Of a DNA stretch of 64,000 bases, positions 26,241-35,650 are shown in pieces. Numbering within the stretch: the stretch's first letter is position 1; each line of letters opens with the position of its first letter. Under the pieces are notes generated by a model that saw only the letters and a list, made by a program, of their open reading frames with translations, was not told the DNA's origin and did no database searches. The translations under genes and the position numbers were made by a program. Source of the DNA: Microbacterium sp. (GTDB lineage Bacteria; Actinomycetota; Actinomycetes; Actinomycetales; Microbacteriaceae); NCBI RefSeq assembly GCF_031179285.1, contig NZ_JAPSHY010000011.1, positions 7,760 through 71,759 on the forward strand. The letters are read 5' to 3'.

Positions 26241-26246
26241 TAATGT
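26241..26246 (+). promoter_or_regulatory. -10 box of a probable leaderless gene
   Basis: TAATGT ends 7 nt before the acetyl xylan esterase ATG, so transcription should start at or next to the start codon. No ribosome-binding site is visible. Confidence 0.55.
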
Positions 26247-26253
26247 GACGCGA

Positions 26254-27219
26254 ATGGCACTCACCGACCTCCCGCTCGATCAGCTGCGCACCTTCCGTCC
26301 GGACGTCGCGGAACCGGCAGACTTCGACGAGTTCTGGACGCGCACGCTCGAAGAATCACGCGCACTCGCCTCGGCGCCGAGGATCGCACCGGTCGCGACC
26401 CCGATCACGGAGCTGATCGTCGAGGACCTCACCTTCAGCGGATTCGGCGGCGAGCCGATCCGCGCCTGGATCACTCGCCCTCGCTCCGACCGGCCTCTGC
26501 CGGCCGTGGTCGAGTACATCGGCTACAACGGCGGGCGCGGAGCGCCGGGCGAACGCCTGCAGTGGGCGGCAGCCGGCTACGTCCATGTACTGATGGACAC
26601 CCGCGGACAGGGCAGCGGCTGGGGATCCGGCGGGGACACGCCGGATCCGCACGGCTCCGACGGTTCCGTGCCCGGCTTCATGACCCGCGGCATCCAGAAC
26701 CCCGAGACGTACTACTACCGCCGGGTGTTCACGGACGCGGCGCTGCTGATCGACGCCGTGGCCGACCTTCCCACCGTCGACGCGGACCGCATCAGCGTGA
26801 CCGGTGGCAGCCAGGGCGGCGGCATCAGCCTGGCGGCGGCCGCGCTGAACCCCGCGGTGCGCGCCGCGATGCCCGACGTGCCGTTCCTGTGCCATTTCCG
26901 CCGATCGGTGCAGTTGACGCCCGAAAATCCCTTCAAAGAGGTCGAGCGCTATCTCGCCGTGCACCGCGGCCGGGTCGATGAGGTCTTCGAGACGCTCTCG
27001 TACTTCGACGGCGTGAACTTCTCACGTCGCATCTCGGCGAGCGCCCTCTTCTCGGTCGCGCTGATGGACGCCGTCGTGCTGCCCTCCAGCGTGTTCGCGG
27101 CATTCAATCACTGCGGCTCGCCCGACGCTGAAATCGCCGTCTACGAGTTCAACGGTCACGAGGGAGGGCAGATCGTGCAGTGGCTGCGTCAGACCGAGTG
27201 GCTCGCCGCACGCCTGTAG
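26254..27219 (+). CDS. Acetyl xylan esterase / cephalosporin-C deacetylase (AXE1 family)
   Basis: A 321-aa alpha/beta hydrolase removing acetyl groups from xylo-oligosaccharides. It has the nucleophile Ser186 in GGSQGGG, oxyanion-region Tyr91 in YIGYNGG, the DTRGQGS motif and the catalytic His in FNGHEGG near the C-terminus. The absence of a signal peptide suggests it deacetylates imported oligosaccharides. ATG at 26254 is chosen over 26182 because the latter begins within the repeat array. It is a single-gene unit. Confidence 0.92.
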   Translation: MALTDLPLDQLRTFRPDVAEPADFDEFWTRTLEESRALASAPRIAPVATPITELIVEDLTFSGFGGEPIRAWITRPRSDRPLPAVVEYIGYNGGRGAPGERLQWAAAGYVHVLMDTRGQGSGWGSGGDTPDPHGSDGSVPGFMTRGIQNPETYYYRRVFTDAALLIDAVADLPTVDADRISVTGGSQGGGISLAAAALNPAVRAAMPDVPFLCHFRRSVQLTPENPFKEVERYLAVHRGRVDEVFETLSYFDGVNFSRRISASALFSVALMDAVVLPSSVFAAFNHCGSPDAEIAVYEFNGHEGGQIVQWLRQTEWLAARL

Positions 27220-27243
27220 CGACAGCGGCCACGCGCCTCGTCG

Positions 27244-28377
27244 TCAGTCGGTGACGTGCCGCTCCTCGACGCCGTCGTAGTGCGACAGCGGACGGATGAG
27301 GGCGTTGGATCCGGCCTGCTCGATGATGTGGGCGGTCCAGCCCGTCACCCGCGCCGCGACGAACAGCGGCGTGAACGTGAGCGTGTCGAAGCCGATGAGG
27401 TTGTACGCGGGCCCTGACGGGTAGTCGAGGTTCGGGTAGATCCCCTTGCGCGCGACGAACTCGCTCTCGAGCGCGTCATAGAGATCCGCGACCTCGGTGC
27501 GACCGTAGTGCTCGACGAGCGTGTCGAGCGCCCCCTTCATGGTCGGCACGCGCGAGTCGCCCTTCTTGTACACCCGGTGCCCGAAGCCCATGATCTTGCG
27601 CTTCTCGGCGAGCGCGGTGTCCAGCCACGACGACACGTTCGCAGCGTCGCCGATCTCGTCGAAGATGTGCAGCACGGCCTCGTTCGCACCGCCGTGAAGC
27701 GGTCCCTTGAGGGCGCCGATGGCCCCGACGACGGCCGAGTACAGATCGCTGAGCGTCGAGGTGATCACGCGCGCCGTGAAGGTCGACGCATTGAAGGAGT
27801 GCTCGGCGTACAGGATCATCGAGCGGTTGAACGCGTCGACGACCACCGGATCGGGCAGCTCTCCGAAGGTCATCCACAGGAAGTTGGCGGAGTAGTCGAG
27901 GTCGTCGCGGGGCGCGATGACGTCCTCGCCGCGACGGCGACGCTGACCGTAGGCGACGATCGCCGGCAGTGCCGCGAACAGGCGGATGCTGCGCTCGAGG
28001 TTCTCCTCGGCAGTACCGCCCGCGTCCAGCACCGATCCGCCCGCCGCGGGGTCGGTCGCGCCCAGCAGGCTCACCGCGGTGCGAACCTCATCCATCGGAT
28101 GCGACTCCCGCGGCACCAGATCGATGGCCGCCTTCACGTTGTCGGCGAGGGCGCGATGTCGGCGCTCCTCGAGGCGGAATGTCGCCAGCTCCTCCGGAGT
28201 CGGCAGCTCGCCGTGCCACAGCAGGTACGCCACAGCCTCGAACGGCTGGGTCGCTGCGAGCTCCTGCACCGGATAGCCGCGGTAGAGCAGGCTGTTGGTC
28301 TCCGGGTTGACCTTCGAGATCGCCGTCGTGTCGACGACAACGCCGGCGAGGCCCTTCTTGATGTCGGGGTCGGTCAT
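27244..28377 (-). CDS. prpC: 2-methylcitrate synthase (citrate synthase family)
   Basis: A 377-aa enzyme condensing propionyl-CoA with oxaloacetate. Catalytic His residues are in PLHGGANEAV and GFGHRVYKKGD, with Asp in YNLIGFDT. The length and KKGLAGVVVDTTAISKV opening fit actinobacterial PrpC-type synthases, and the operon supports methylcitrate rather than housekeeping citrate synthase. ATG at 28377 has AAGGAG 5 nt upstream; a GTG at 28383 would overlap that site. It is the last gene of the operon. Confidence 0.93.
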   Translation of the reverse strand: MTDPDIKKGLAGVVVDTTAISKVNPETNSLLYRGYPVQELAATQPFEAVAYLLWHGELPTPEELATFRLEERRHRALADNVKAAIDLVPRESHPMDEVRTAVSLLGATDPAAGGSVLDAGGTAEENLERSIRLFAALPAIVAYGQRRRRGEDVIAPRDDLDYSANFLWMTFGELPDPVVVDAFNRSMILYAEHSFNASTFTARVITSTLSDLYSAVVGAIGALKGPLHGGANEAVLHIFDEIGDAANVSSWLDTALAEKRKIMGFGHRVYKKGDSRVPTMKGALDTLVEHYGRTEVADLYDALESEFVARKGIYPNLDYPSGPAYNLIGFDTLTFTPLFVAARVTGWTAHIIEQAGSNALIRPLSHYDGVEERHVTD

Positions 28378-28379
28378 GG

Positions 28380-29282
28380 TCACTCCTTCGTGATGGTGAA
28401 GTTGAAGACGCCGGAGTCGAAGTGGTTGTAGGACTCGTAGTCGATGAGGTCGTAGAGATCGGCGCGGTGCTGCATCTCGCCGAGCCGTGAGGTGAGGTGC
28501 CCCTCCTCGTTCAGCGTATCGAGTGCGCGTCCGGCTGCTCCCATCGCGATGCGCAGCAGCGAGACCGGCCAGATCACGATGCTGACGCCGGCGTTCTGCA
28601 GCTGGGCGGTCGAGAACAGCTCGCTCTTGCCGAACTCGGTCATGTTCGCCAGGATCGGCACGTCGAGTGCCGTCGCCATGGCCTCGAACTCGGCGAGGTC
28701 GCGCATCGCCTCGGGGAAGATCGCGTCGGCCCCGGCATCCACCAGCGCCTTCGCCCGATCGATGGCCGCATCCAACCCCTCCACCGCGCGGATGTCGGTG
28801 CGGGCCATGATGAGGAAGTTCGCGTCGCGCCGGGCGTCGGCCGCCGCGCGGATGCGTTTGATCGCAGTGCTCTCGTCGACGACGCTCTTGCCGTCGAGGT
28901 GCCCGCAGCGCTTGGGATTGACCTGGTCCTCGATGTGGGTGCCGGCGAGCCCTGCATCCTCGAGCTCCTGGATCGTCCGCGCGACGTTCATCGGCTCGCC
29001 GAAACCGGTGTCAGCGTCGACGATCGCCGGTAGGTCGGTCATGCGGGCGATCTGCTTCGCCCGCCCCGCGACCTCGCTCAGCGTGGTGAGTCCGATGTCG
29101 GGGAGGCCTAGGTCGGCCGAGAGCACCGCTCCTGAGATGTAGACGCCGTCGAAGCCCTTCTGCTCGATGAGGCGGGCCGAGAGAGGGTTGAACGCGCCGG
29201 GAAACTGCAGCAGCTCACCCGAGCCGAGCCGCTCCCGCAGCAGCCGCCGCTTCTCACCGGGTGCGACGTTCGAGTACAGCAT
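28380..29282 (-). CDS. prpB: Methylisocitrate lyase
   Basis: A 300-aa ICL/PEP-mutase barrel cleaving 2-methylisocitrate to pyruvate and succinate. Visible motifs are DADTGFGE (metal binding), EDQVNPKRCGHL with the catalytic Cys, and QFPGAFNPLSARL near the N-terminus. ATG at 29282 overlaps the PrpD stop codon, and its end abuts prpC. Confidence 0.94.
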   Translation of the reverse strand: MLYSNVAPGEKRRLLRERLGSGELLQFPGAFNPLSARLIEQKGFDGVYISGAVLSADLGLPDIGLTTLSEVAGRAKQIARMTDLPAIVDADTGFGEPMNVARTIQELEDAGLAGTHIEDQVNPKRCGHLDGKSVVDESTAIKRIRAAADARRDANFLIMARTDIRAVEGLDAAIDRAKALVDAGADAIFPEAMRDLAEFEAMATALDVPILANMTEFGKSELFSTAQLQNAGVSIVIWPVSLLRIAMGAAGRALDTLNEEGHLTSRLGEMQHRADLYDLIDYESYNHFDSGVFNFTITKE

Positions 29283-30808
29283 CAGAACAGCCCACCGGGC
29301 GCCGGCGTGATCTCCAGCAGTCCCGGCCTCGCGATGATCGAGAGTTCACCGACCTCGGCTGCGGGGAGTTCCGGCAGGCGCTGGACGAGCGAGAGGAAGC
29401 GCTCGATCTCGGCGGGTTCGAGCACGGGCTCTGCGAGGATGCGGAACTTCGCGATGTAGTCCTCTCGGGCGAACGGACGGGCTCCGAGCGGATGGGCGTC
29501 GGCGACGGCGATCTCGTCGACGACGGTGCTGCCGTCGGTGAGGCGGATCTCGACGCGACCTCCGAACGCCTTCTCGTCTGGGTCCTCGGAGTGGTAGCGG
29601 CGCGTCCACTCGGCATCCTCGGCAGTCGTGACCTTCTGCCACAGCGCGATCGTGTCCTGGCGCGACGCGCGCGACGGCGTGTACGAGTCGACGTGGTGCC
29701 AGCCGCCGTCCTGCAGGGCGACCGCGAAGATGTACGGGATCGAATGGTCGAGCGTCTCGCGCGAGGCGGTCGGGTCGTACTTCTGGGGGTCGTTCGCGCC
29801 GGAGCCGATCACATTGTGCGTGTGGTGGCTGGTGTGGATGACGATCGACTCGACGTTCGCCGGATCCGCGAGCTGCGGGTGGGCGCGGTGCAGCCGGCGT
29901 GCGAGGTCGATGAGCGCCTGCGCCTGGTACTCCGCGGAGTGCTCCTTCGTGTACGAGTCGAGGATGGCGCGCTTCGGCTCCCCCGCCGCCGGAAGCGGCA
30001 CCTGGTACGAGGCGTCCTTGCCGTCGAGCATCCAGGCGATCACGCCGTCCTCGCCCTCGTAGATCGGCGAGGGGCTCGTCTGCCCGCGCATCGCCCGGTC
30101 GACGGCCTCGACCGCCATCTTGCCGGCGAAGGCGGGGGCGTGCGCCTTCCACGTCGAGATCTCGCCCTTGCGGCTCTGCCGGGTGGCGGTCGTCGTGTGA
30201 AGCGCCTGGCCGACCGCCTGGTAGATCGTCTCGGGGGTGAGCCCGAGCAGGGTCCCGATGCCGGCGGCGGCGGACGGGCCGAGGTGGGCGACATGATCGA
30301 TCTTGTGCTTGTGCAGGCAGATCGCGCGCACCAGATCCATCTGGATCTCGTAGCCGGTGGCGATGGCCCGCACCAGCGCACGGCCGTCGGCGCCGGTGTG
30401 CTGGGCGACGGCGAGGATCGGCGGGATGTTGTCGCCGGGGTGCGAGTACTCCGCTGCCAGGAACGTGTCGTGGTAGTCGAGTTCGCGCACCGCGACGCCG
30501 TTCGCCCACGCCGCCCACTCGGGGCTGGTGCGCTTCTCGAGCGGGGCACCGAACACGGTCGCGCCCCCTCCACCGGTCGACACCGGGTGGCTGAACGCCT
30601 GGGCCCTGGCGGCGTTGATGGGGGCTCGAGTCAGGGATGCCGCCGCGACCGCGGCGTTGTCGATGACGCGGTTAATGATCATCTCGGTGACGTCGCTCTC
30701 GACCTCCACCGGGTCGGCGGCGACCTCGGCGATCTTCCAGGCGAGCTGAGCCGTGCGATCGAGCTTCTCTTCGCTGCGGTGGACGCGGACGTGATGGGTG
30801 ATCGTCAT
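29282..30808 (-). CDS. prpD: 2-methylcitrate dehydratase (MmgE/PrpD family)
   Basis: A 508-aa cofactor-free dehydratase producing 2-methylaconitate (and possibly hydrating it). Family landmarks are [35 protein letters not shown] and the [12 protein letters not shown] region near the C-terminus. ATG at 30808 overlaps the regulator's stop codon. With PrpB and PrpC it completes the methylcitrate cycle for propionate use and detoxification. Confidence 0.94.
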   Translation of the reverse strand: MTITHHVRVHRSEEKLDRTAQLAWKIAEVAADPVEVESDVTEMIINRVIDNAAVAAASLTRAPINAARAQAFSHPVSTGGGGATVFGAPLEKRTSPEWAAWANGVAVRELDYHDTFLAAEYSHPGDNIPPILAVAQHTGADGRALVRAIATGYEIQMDLVRAICLHKHKIDHVAHLGPSAAAGIGTLLGLTPETIYQAVGQALHTTTATRQSRKGEISTWKAHAPAFAGKMAVEAVDRAMRGQTSPSPIYEGEDGVIAWMLDGKDASYQVPLPAAGEPKRAILDSYTKEHSAEYQAQALIDLARRLHRAHPQLADPANVESIVIHTSHHTHNVIGSGANDPQKYDPTASRETLDHSIPYIFAVALQDGGWHHVDSYTPSRASRQDTIALWQKVTTAEDAEWTRRYHSEDPDEKAFGGRVEIRLTDGSTVVDEIAVADAHPLGARPFAREDYIAKFRILAEPVLEPAEIERFLSLVQRLPELPAAEVGELSIIARPGLLEITPAPGGLF

Positions 30809-31485
30809 TGCATGCCTTCGGTGTCGTGGGGAGTGTCGTCGGAGAGGGAGTCGAGGATGCCGGCGAGCGCGTTGTGCAGGTGCACGTGCGTGGCGTGGGC
30901 GGCGAGTTCGCCGTCGCGGGCGGCGAGCGCCTCGGCGATGGCGCGGTGCTCGGCCGCGGATGCCGCCAGCCGGGCCGGCCGGTCGCTGGCCATCCTGCGC
31001 ACGCGCACCAGATGGGTCCGCACGGTGCGCAGGGCTGCGGCCAGGTAATCGTTGGCGACGGCGGCATCCAACGCCGCATCGAACCGGCCGATGAGTTCGT
31101 AGTACTCCGCTCGGCCGGCGCCGGCTGAGAGGTCGACGGCTGCGAACTCTCGCGCGAGAGCTGCGAAGTTAGCGGCGTCGCCGCGGGTGGCGGCGAGACG
31201 GGCGGCGGACTCCTCGAGCGCCCGGCGGATCTCGAAGAGCGCACGAATGTCGTCGGCATCGAGGTCGGCGACGACGGTGACGCGCGGCGACTGCTGCACG
31301 ACGAGCCCGTCGGCGCTGAGCCGCCCCAGCGCCTCGCGCAGGGGCGTACGACTCACGCCGAGTCGCGCGGCCTGCTCGACCTCGCCGAGCACCATTCCGG
31401 GAGCGAGGGCGCCGGACTGGATCTCCTCGAGCAGGACGGCGTATGCGCGATCGCTCGCTGAGATGCGCTCCGAGGCGAGAGTCAT
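30805..31485 (-). CDS. GntR/FadR-type regulator of the prp operon
   Basis: A 226-aa repressor or activator. The N-terminal winged helix (residues about 10-75, [19 protein letters not shown]) is followed by an all-helical FCD domain with its metal-site His residues. ATG at 31485 lies 6 nt after a TACAAT -10 box, so the mRNA is probably leaderless; the upstream frame to 31554 crosses the promoter. It is the first gene of the gntR-prpD-prpB-prpC operon. The effector may be methylcitrate or a CoA intermediate (inference). Confidence 0.9.
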   Translation of the reverse strand: MTLASERISASDRAYAVLLEEIQSGALAPGMVLGEVEQAARLGVSRTPLREALGRLSADGLVVQQSPRVTVVADLDADDIRALFEIRRALEESAARLAATRGDAANFAALAREFAAVDLSAGAGRAEYYELIGRFDAALDAAVANDYLAAALRTVRTHLVRVRRMASDRPARLAASAAEHRAIAEALAARDGELAAHATHVHLHNALAGILDSLSDDTPHDTEGMQ

Positions 31486-31491
31486 GCCCTC

Positions 31492-31505
31492 ATTGTATAC
31501 ACAAT
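31492..31505 (-). promoter_or_regulatory. GntR operator overlapping the -10 of the prp operon
   Basis: ATTGTATACACAAT, palindromic at 12 of 14 positions. On the minus strand it contains TACAAT, the probable -10. A further half-site GTATACAA lies at about 31547, which supports GntR binding and autoregulation. Confidence 0.65.
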
Positions 31506-31587
31506 CAGCACTCTCCACGTCGGTACGCAGGATATTCACGTTCAGGGTATACAAACCTGACGAGCGCCGTCGGGTGAGGCGGCGGGG

Positions 31588-32574
31588 TCACCTCTTCGTC
31601 GCAGTGCGCTCCGCTTCGGACGGGAGAGGTTCGAGCTGCACGGTCGGCACGGGCTCGCCCAGTTTGACGATCACCACGCCGGCGAGAACCAGTGCACCGC
31701 CCAGCGCCTGCAGCGGGTCGGGCAGCTGACCGAGCATCAACCAGGCGAACAGCAGCGCGGCGACGACCTCGGTGAGTGCGACGAACGACGCCAGGCGTGA
31801 GCCCAGCATCCGCGTCGACGCGATACCGAGCAGGAACGCCAGAGCCGTGGCGATGACGCCCATCGCCAGCACCGGCACATACCAGGGCACGCTTCCGGAC
31901 CGGTACTCGATGGGCGCCGTGGTCCACGCGATCGGCAGGACGCCGATGACCCCGGCGAGGCCCAGCCCGATCGCGCCGAGCAGCATGCCGCTCCCGGCGA
32001 GCGCGATCGGCGGGAGCCCGGTGTCGGTGCGGCCGGAGAGGACGAAGTACATCGCCGCGCCGACCATCGCCCCGAGAGCCCAGAGGATGCCGATGGGATC
32101 GACCTCTGCACCCGTGATGACGTCGAGCATCAGCACGAGCCCGACGAAGGCGATGATCGCACCGATGATGCTGCGGCGGCTCGGCCGCTCTCCGCGACGC
32201 AGCCAGAGCCACAGCACCACGGCCACCGGCGCGGTGTATTCGATGAGCAGGGCGAGGCCGACATCCATCACGGCCACGGCCTGGAAGTAGAACAGCTGGG
32301 TCGCGCCGACCGCGAGAAGGCCGTACGCCGCGATGAATCCGGCACTCCGGCGTACCGCCCCCCACCGACCGCGCAGTGCGACAAGCGTCGGGACGAGCAG
32401 GACGACCGCTGCCACCGAGACACGCGCGGTGACCGCAGCACCCGGAGTCCATCCGGCATCGATGAGTCCGCGGGCCCAGGAGCCCGACATCCCGAAGGTG
32501 AACGCCGCAGCGACCGCCAGCGGCAGACCGAGCCGGATGTTGCGCACTGTCGTGTCATCTGCCACTTTGCTCAT
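31588..32574 (-). CDS. EamA/DMT-superfamily exporter (RhtA type)
   Basis: A 328-aa membrane protein with ten predicted helices as two EamA repeats, and a short charged C-terminal tail. RhtA-type members export amino acids or small metabolites; the substrate is unknown here. ATG at 32574 is 8 nt after a TAGCGT -10, so leaderless translation is likely. It is divergent from the CGNR regulator, which probably controls it. Confidence 0.88.
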   Translation of the reverse strand: MSKVADDTTVRNIRLGLPLAVAAAFTFGMSGSWARGLIDAGWTPGAAVTARVSVAAVVLLVPTLVALRGRWGAVRRSAGFIAAYGLLAVGATQLFYFQAVAVMDVGLALLIEYTAPVAVVLWLWLRRGERPSRRSIIGAIIAFVGLVLMLDVITGAEVDPIGILWALGAMVGAAMYFVLSGRTDTGLPPIALAGSGMLLGAIGLGLAGVIGVLPIAWTTAPIEYRSGSVPWYVPVLAMGVIATALAFLLGIASTRMLGSRLASFVALTEVVAALLFAWLMLGQLPDPLQALGGALVLAGVVIVKLGEPVPTVQLEPLPSEAERTATKR

Positions 32575-32582
32575 GGTCGATG

Positions 32583-32612
32583 ACGCTACTCCGCGGGGAT
32601 GTAAGGTGTCAA
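32583..32612 (-). promoter_or_regulatory. Overlapping divergent promoters of the EamA and CGNR genes
   Basis: Minus strand: TTGACA (complement of 32607-32612), 18-nt spacer, TAGCGT (complement of 32583-32588). Plus strand: a TAAGGT -10 at 32602-32607, 6 nt before the CGNR ATG. The minus -35 and plus -10 touch at 32607, so the two promoters compete for one site. Confidence 0.65.
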
Positions 32613-32613
32613 C

Positions 32614-33150
32614 ATGATCTTCACCGATGACACGGAAGAGACGCTTCGCGCGGCGGTGTGGCTCGTCAACTCCGCCGCCCCACCTGAGACGCTCCGCGAC
32701 CTCGAGGACGAAGATGTCTTCCTGCGCGAGTTCACCTACACCGGCCGCATCGACCGCGACCAGCGAGAACTCTCGTCACTGCGGGAGCTGCGTCCACGGC
32801 TTCGCCGCATGCTCCTCGCTCCCCGCGATGACATGGTCAAAGAGGTCAACAGTGCCCTCGCGGCATCCACCCTGACGCCCCGGCTCGTGCGTCACGACGG
32901 TGCCGATTGGCATCTCCATGCCGTCGGCGACGATCGGCCCCTCACGGAGCGCGTGCTCATCGAGACCGCGATGGCGCTGATCGACGTGATCCGCGCCGAC
33001 GAAGGATCCCGGATCTCGATCTGCGCCGACGACGAGTGCGAAGCGCTCGCGCTGGACCTCTCGCGCAACCGCTCCCGCCGGTACTGCTCGACGATCTGCT
33101 CCAACCGCAACGCCGTCGCCGCGTACCGCGCGAGGCGTCAGGACGCCTGA
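32614..33150 (+). CDS. CGNR zinc-finger/ABATE-domain regulator
   Basis: A 178-aa protein. The N-terminal ABATE-type domain is followed by the C-terminal CGNR zinc finger (residues about 136-172): CADDECEAL, RRYCSTICSNRNAVAAYR with the four zinc-binding Cys. Such proteins are DNA-binding regulators, often next to the transporter they control. ATG at 32614 is probably leaderless. Binding in the 39-nt intergenic region could switch both promoters. Confidence 0.85.
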   Translation: MIFTDDTEETLRAAVWLVNSAAPPETLRDLEDEDVFLREFTYTGRIDRDQRELSSLRELRPRLRRMLLAPRDDMVKEVNSALAASTLTPRLVRHDGADWHLHAVGDDRPLTERVLIETAMALIDVIRADEGSRISICADDECEALALDLSRNRSRRYCSTICSNRNAVAAYRARRQDA

Positions 33151-33164
33151 CGCTCCGAGGCCGG

Positions 33165-33170
33165 TAGCGT
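33165..33170 (+). promoter_or_regulatory. -10 box of the proline-rich protein gene
   Basis: TAGCGT, 9 nt before ATG at 33180. Confidence 0.45.
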
Positions 33171-33179
33171 GGGAGCACG

Positions 33180-33887
33180 ATGGCGAACACCTCCGGCGAA
33201 TCCGACCAGGCCCGCGGCGGCGCGGAGGTCGTCCCGCCTGCGCCCGTCTCGCCGTACATCCCGCCGACGACCGTGCCTCTCGCCCCGCCCGTCCCCGCAT
33301 CGCCCGCTCCTGCGGTGACCCGGGTGATCCCGCATCCCGGTCCCCCACATCTCACCGCGCCCCCTTCGCAGGCGTCGCCGCCGGCCCCCGGGTGGGTGCC
33401 CGCCGCCGTGATCGCGACGATCGTGGTCGTCGTCGTCACAGCGATCATCGCCGCCACCGCACTGCTGACCTCCCAGCCGGACGCACCGGCACTCCCGACG
33501 CCAGCGGCCACGGCATCGCCCGATGAGGGCGCGGACCCCGGGAACGGCGCGGTCGACGCCAGTTCGATCGAGGGCCATCTCGAGGCGAAGATCGAGCAGT
33601 ACAAGCGCGCCCGCGACGACGGATCACTGTGGACGCAGATTCCCCGCAGCGACTTCAATCTCACCGCAGTCACCGCCTTCCTCTTCTTCCTCACCGACAT
33701 GAAGCTGGCGGCATCCTTCGGGGTCGATGATGCGACCGCCGGAGAGTACCTCGCCGAGTCCGCGGAGCTCGAGAGGCTGCTGCTTGCGCAGGAGCCACTG
33801 GGGTCCGACATCGAGATCACCTTCAGTGAGGACCGGGTGTTCCGCTATGACGGTGACACCGGCGAGGGCGGGTATTCGACGGAGTGA
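33180..33887 (+). CDS. Proline-rich single-pass membrane protein, unknown
   Basis: A 235-aa protein not recognised as any named family. The first 70 residues are Pro/Ala-rich and cytoplasmic. One transmembrane helix (residues about 73-98, with a [10 protein letters not shown] core) is followed by an Ala/Pro linker and an extracellular domain of about 120 aa rich in acidic residues. The layout resembles actinobacterial cell-envelope proteins of unknown role. The start is likely leaderless. No clear operon partner. Confidence 0.75.
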   Translation: MANTSGESDQARGGAEVVPPAPVSPYIPPTTVPLAPPVPASPAPAVTRVIPHPGPPHLTAPPSQASPPAPGWVPAAVIATIVVVVVTAIIAATALLTSQPDAPALPTPAATASPDEGADPGNGAVDASSIEGHLEAKIEQYKRARDDGSLWTQIPRSDFNLTAVTAFLFFLTDMKLAASFGVDDATAGEYLAESAELERLLLAQEPLGSDIEITFSEDRVFRYDGDTGEGGYSTE

Positions 33888-33893
33888 CCCCGG

Positions 33894-33899
33894 TACGCT
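33894..33899 (+). promoter_or_regulatory. -10 box of the cysteine desulfhydrase-like gene
   Basis: TACGCT, 7 nt before GTG at 33907, indicating a leaderless transcript. Confidence 0.5.
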
Positions 33900-33906
33900 C
33901 GAGGGC

Positions 33907-34962
33907 GTGACCACCTGGACCAGCACCGCGATCGCCCTGCTGGAGGCTGACGCCAATCGCAGCGCCGACACGCATCTCCACCTCTTCCCGCTGCCCGTGG
34001 AATGGGACATCGACCTCTATCTGAAAGACGAGTCGGTGCATCCCACCGGCTCGCTCAAGCACCGCCTCGCACGTTCCCTCATCCTCTACGGACTGGTGAA
34101 CGGACGCATCGACGAAGACACCACCCTCGTGGAGTCCTCGAGCGGGTCGACAGCGGTGTCCGAGGCGTACTTCGCCCGGATGCTCGGGCTGCCGTTCATC
34201 ACCGTGATGCCGCGTTCGACCAGCCAGGAGAAGATCGACCTCATCGAGTTCTACGGCGGACAGTGCCACTTCGTCGATCGGGCGGAGGACATGTCGCCGA
34301 CGGCACAGCGGCTGGCCGCGGACTGCAACGGGCACTATCTCGACCAGTTCACCTACGCCGAGCGCGCCACCGATTGGCGCGGCAACAACAACATCGCCGA
34401 GAGCGTGTTCAACCAGCTCGCCCAGGAGCGGCATCCGATCCCGCGCTGGATCGTCACGGGCGCCGGGACCGGCGGCACCAGCGCCACCTTCGGCCGATAC
34501 GTGAAGTACCGCCGGTACGCGACGCAGGTCGCAGTGGTCGACCCTGAGGGATCGGCCTTCTACGACGGCTGGGCTGGCACCGTCGACCCGCCGGCCGGCA
34601 GGCCCAGCCGCATCGAGGGGATCGGCCGGCCGCGCGTCGAGCCGTCGTTCGTGCCGACGGTCATCGACGAGATGATCCGCGTGCCCGATGCCGGGTCGAT
34701 CGCCGCGATCCGCGTGCTGAAGGAGCGCACGCTCCATTGGGCAGGAGGCTCGACCGGGGCGAACCTCTACGGAGCGTTCGAGCTGATCTCGCGGATGCGC
34801 GCAGCCGGCGAGTCCGGCAGCGTGGTCACCCTCATTTGCGACAGCGGCATCCGCTACGCCGGCACGTACTACTCCGATGATTGGGTCGCGGCCCAGGGCT
34901 GGGACCTCGCGCCGCACCGCGCTCGCCTGGAGCATTTCCTCGACACCGGCACCTGGGACTGA
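33907..34962 (+). CDS. PLP-dependent cysteine synthase-family protein (Cds1-like)
   Basis: A 351-aa fold-type II PLP enzyme. The PLP Lys lies in [13 protein letters not shown], with a phosphate loop [11 protein letters not shown] and substrate loop SSSGSTAVS. The long C-terminal part and overall length match mycobacterial Cds1, an L-cysteine desulfhydrase releasing H2S, pyruvate and ammonia, rather than CysK/CysM. GTG at 33907 is preferred, as the upstream frame overlaps the previous gene. It is a monocistronic gene. Confidence 0.85.
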   Translation: MTTWTSTAIALLEADANRSADTHLHLFPLPVEWDIDLYLKDESVHPTGSLKHRLARSLILYGLVNGRIDEDTTLVESSSGSTAVSEAYFARMLGLPFITVMPRSTSQEKIDLIEFYGGQCHFVDRAEDMSPTAQRLAADCNGHYLDQFTYAERATDWRGNNNIAESVFNQLAQERHPIPRWIVTGAGTGGTSATFGRYVKYRRYATQVAVVDPEGSAFYDGWAGTVDPPAGRPSRIEGIGRPRVEPSFVPTVIDEMIRVPDAGSIAAIRVLKERTLHWAGGSTGANLYGAFELISRMRAAGESGSVVTLICDSGIRYAGTYYSDDWVAAQGWDLAPHRARLEHFLDTGTWD

Positions 34963-35117
34963 CCGTCCCGCACGTTGCGGTCGCAATTCAGGAGAGTCGA
35001 GCAGACACGCCCCTGATCCGCCTCTCTCGGGCCGAGGAGCGGTCATTGTTCCTGAGTTGTGAACGGCGCCGGCCGGGGACCGCCGGCCTGAGGCTGGGGG
35101 CGCTGAGCACTCCTCGC

Positions 35118-35123
35118 TACGCT
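35118..35123 (+). promoter_or_regulatory. -10 box of the ACT-domain gene
   Basis: TACGCT, 6 nt before ATG at 35130; leaderless arrangement. Confidence 0.5.
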
Positions 35124-35129
35124 GACCCC

Positions 35130-35645
35130 ATGACAACTCTGATCCTCACCGTCGCCGGCGCCGATCGCCCGGGTCTCGTCGCCGCCGTCGCCGATGTCGT
35201 CGACGCCCACGGTGGCAACTGGGAGAACAGCCAGCTCGCCGAGCTCGCAGGCACCTTCGCCGGTGTCATCGAGGTATCGGTGGCCACGGAGCGAGCCACC
35301 GAACTCGAGGCGGCACTGCGGGGTTTGCAAGGACAGGGCATGCTCACGGTCGCCGTACTCACCGGCAGCGAGGCGACCGCTGCGACCGATGGCGAGCGGC
35401 TGACGATCCAGGTGCTCGGCAACGACCATCCCGGCATCGTCCGCGAGGTGTCCGTCGCGCTCAACGCGCACGAGCTCAGCATCGATGGTCTGACCACGAC
35501 CACCAGGGATGCCGCGATGTCGGGCGGCCGGCTGTTCGAGGCCACCGTCGTGGCGCGGGTGCCGGCATCCGTCGACCTCGACAGGCTGCGCACCGACCTG
35601 GAGCGCCTCGCGGCCGAGATCCAGGTAGACATCACGCTCGGCTGA
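35130..35645 (+). CDS. Tandem ACT-domain protein (GcvR-like)
   Basis: A 171-aa protein made of two ACT domains, residues about 1-80 and 90-171, each beginning with an ILTVAGADRPGLVAAVAD-like or IQVLGNDHPGIVREVSVAL segment. The architecture resembles GcvR, the glycine cleavage repressor, and other amino-acid sensors. Its partner is not visible. ATG at 35130 is set by the -10 box and by alignment to the ACT fold. It ends 5 nt from the convergent GntR gene. Confidence 0.85.
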   Translation: MTTLILTVAGADRPGLVAAVADVVDAHGGNWENSQLAELAGTFAGVIEVSVATERATELEAALRGLQGQGMLTVAVLTGSEATAATDGERLTIQVLGNDHPGIVREVSVALNAHELSIDGLTTTTRDAAMSGGRLFEATVVARVPASVDLDRLRTDLERLAAEIQVDITLG

Positions 35646-35650
35646 GCCGG

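Noticed and set aside
27244..28377. Housekeeping citrate synthase
   Set aside because: Operon with prpB and prpD, and the N-terminal sequence, favour methylcitrate synthase.
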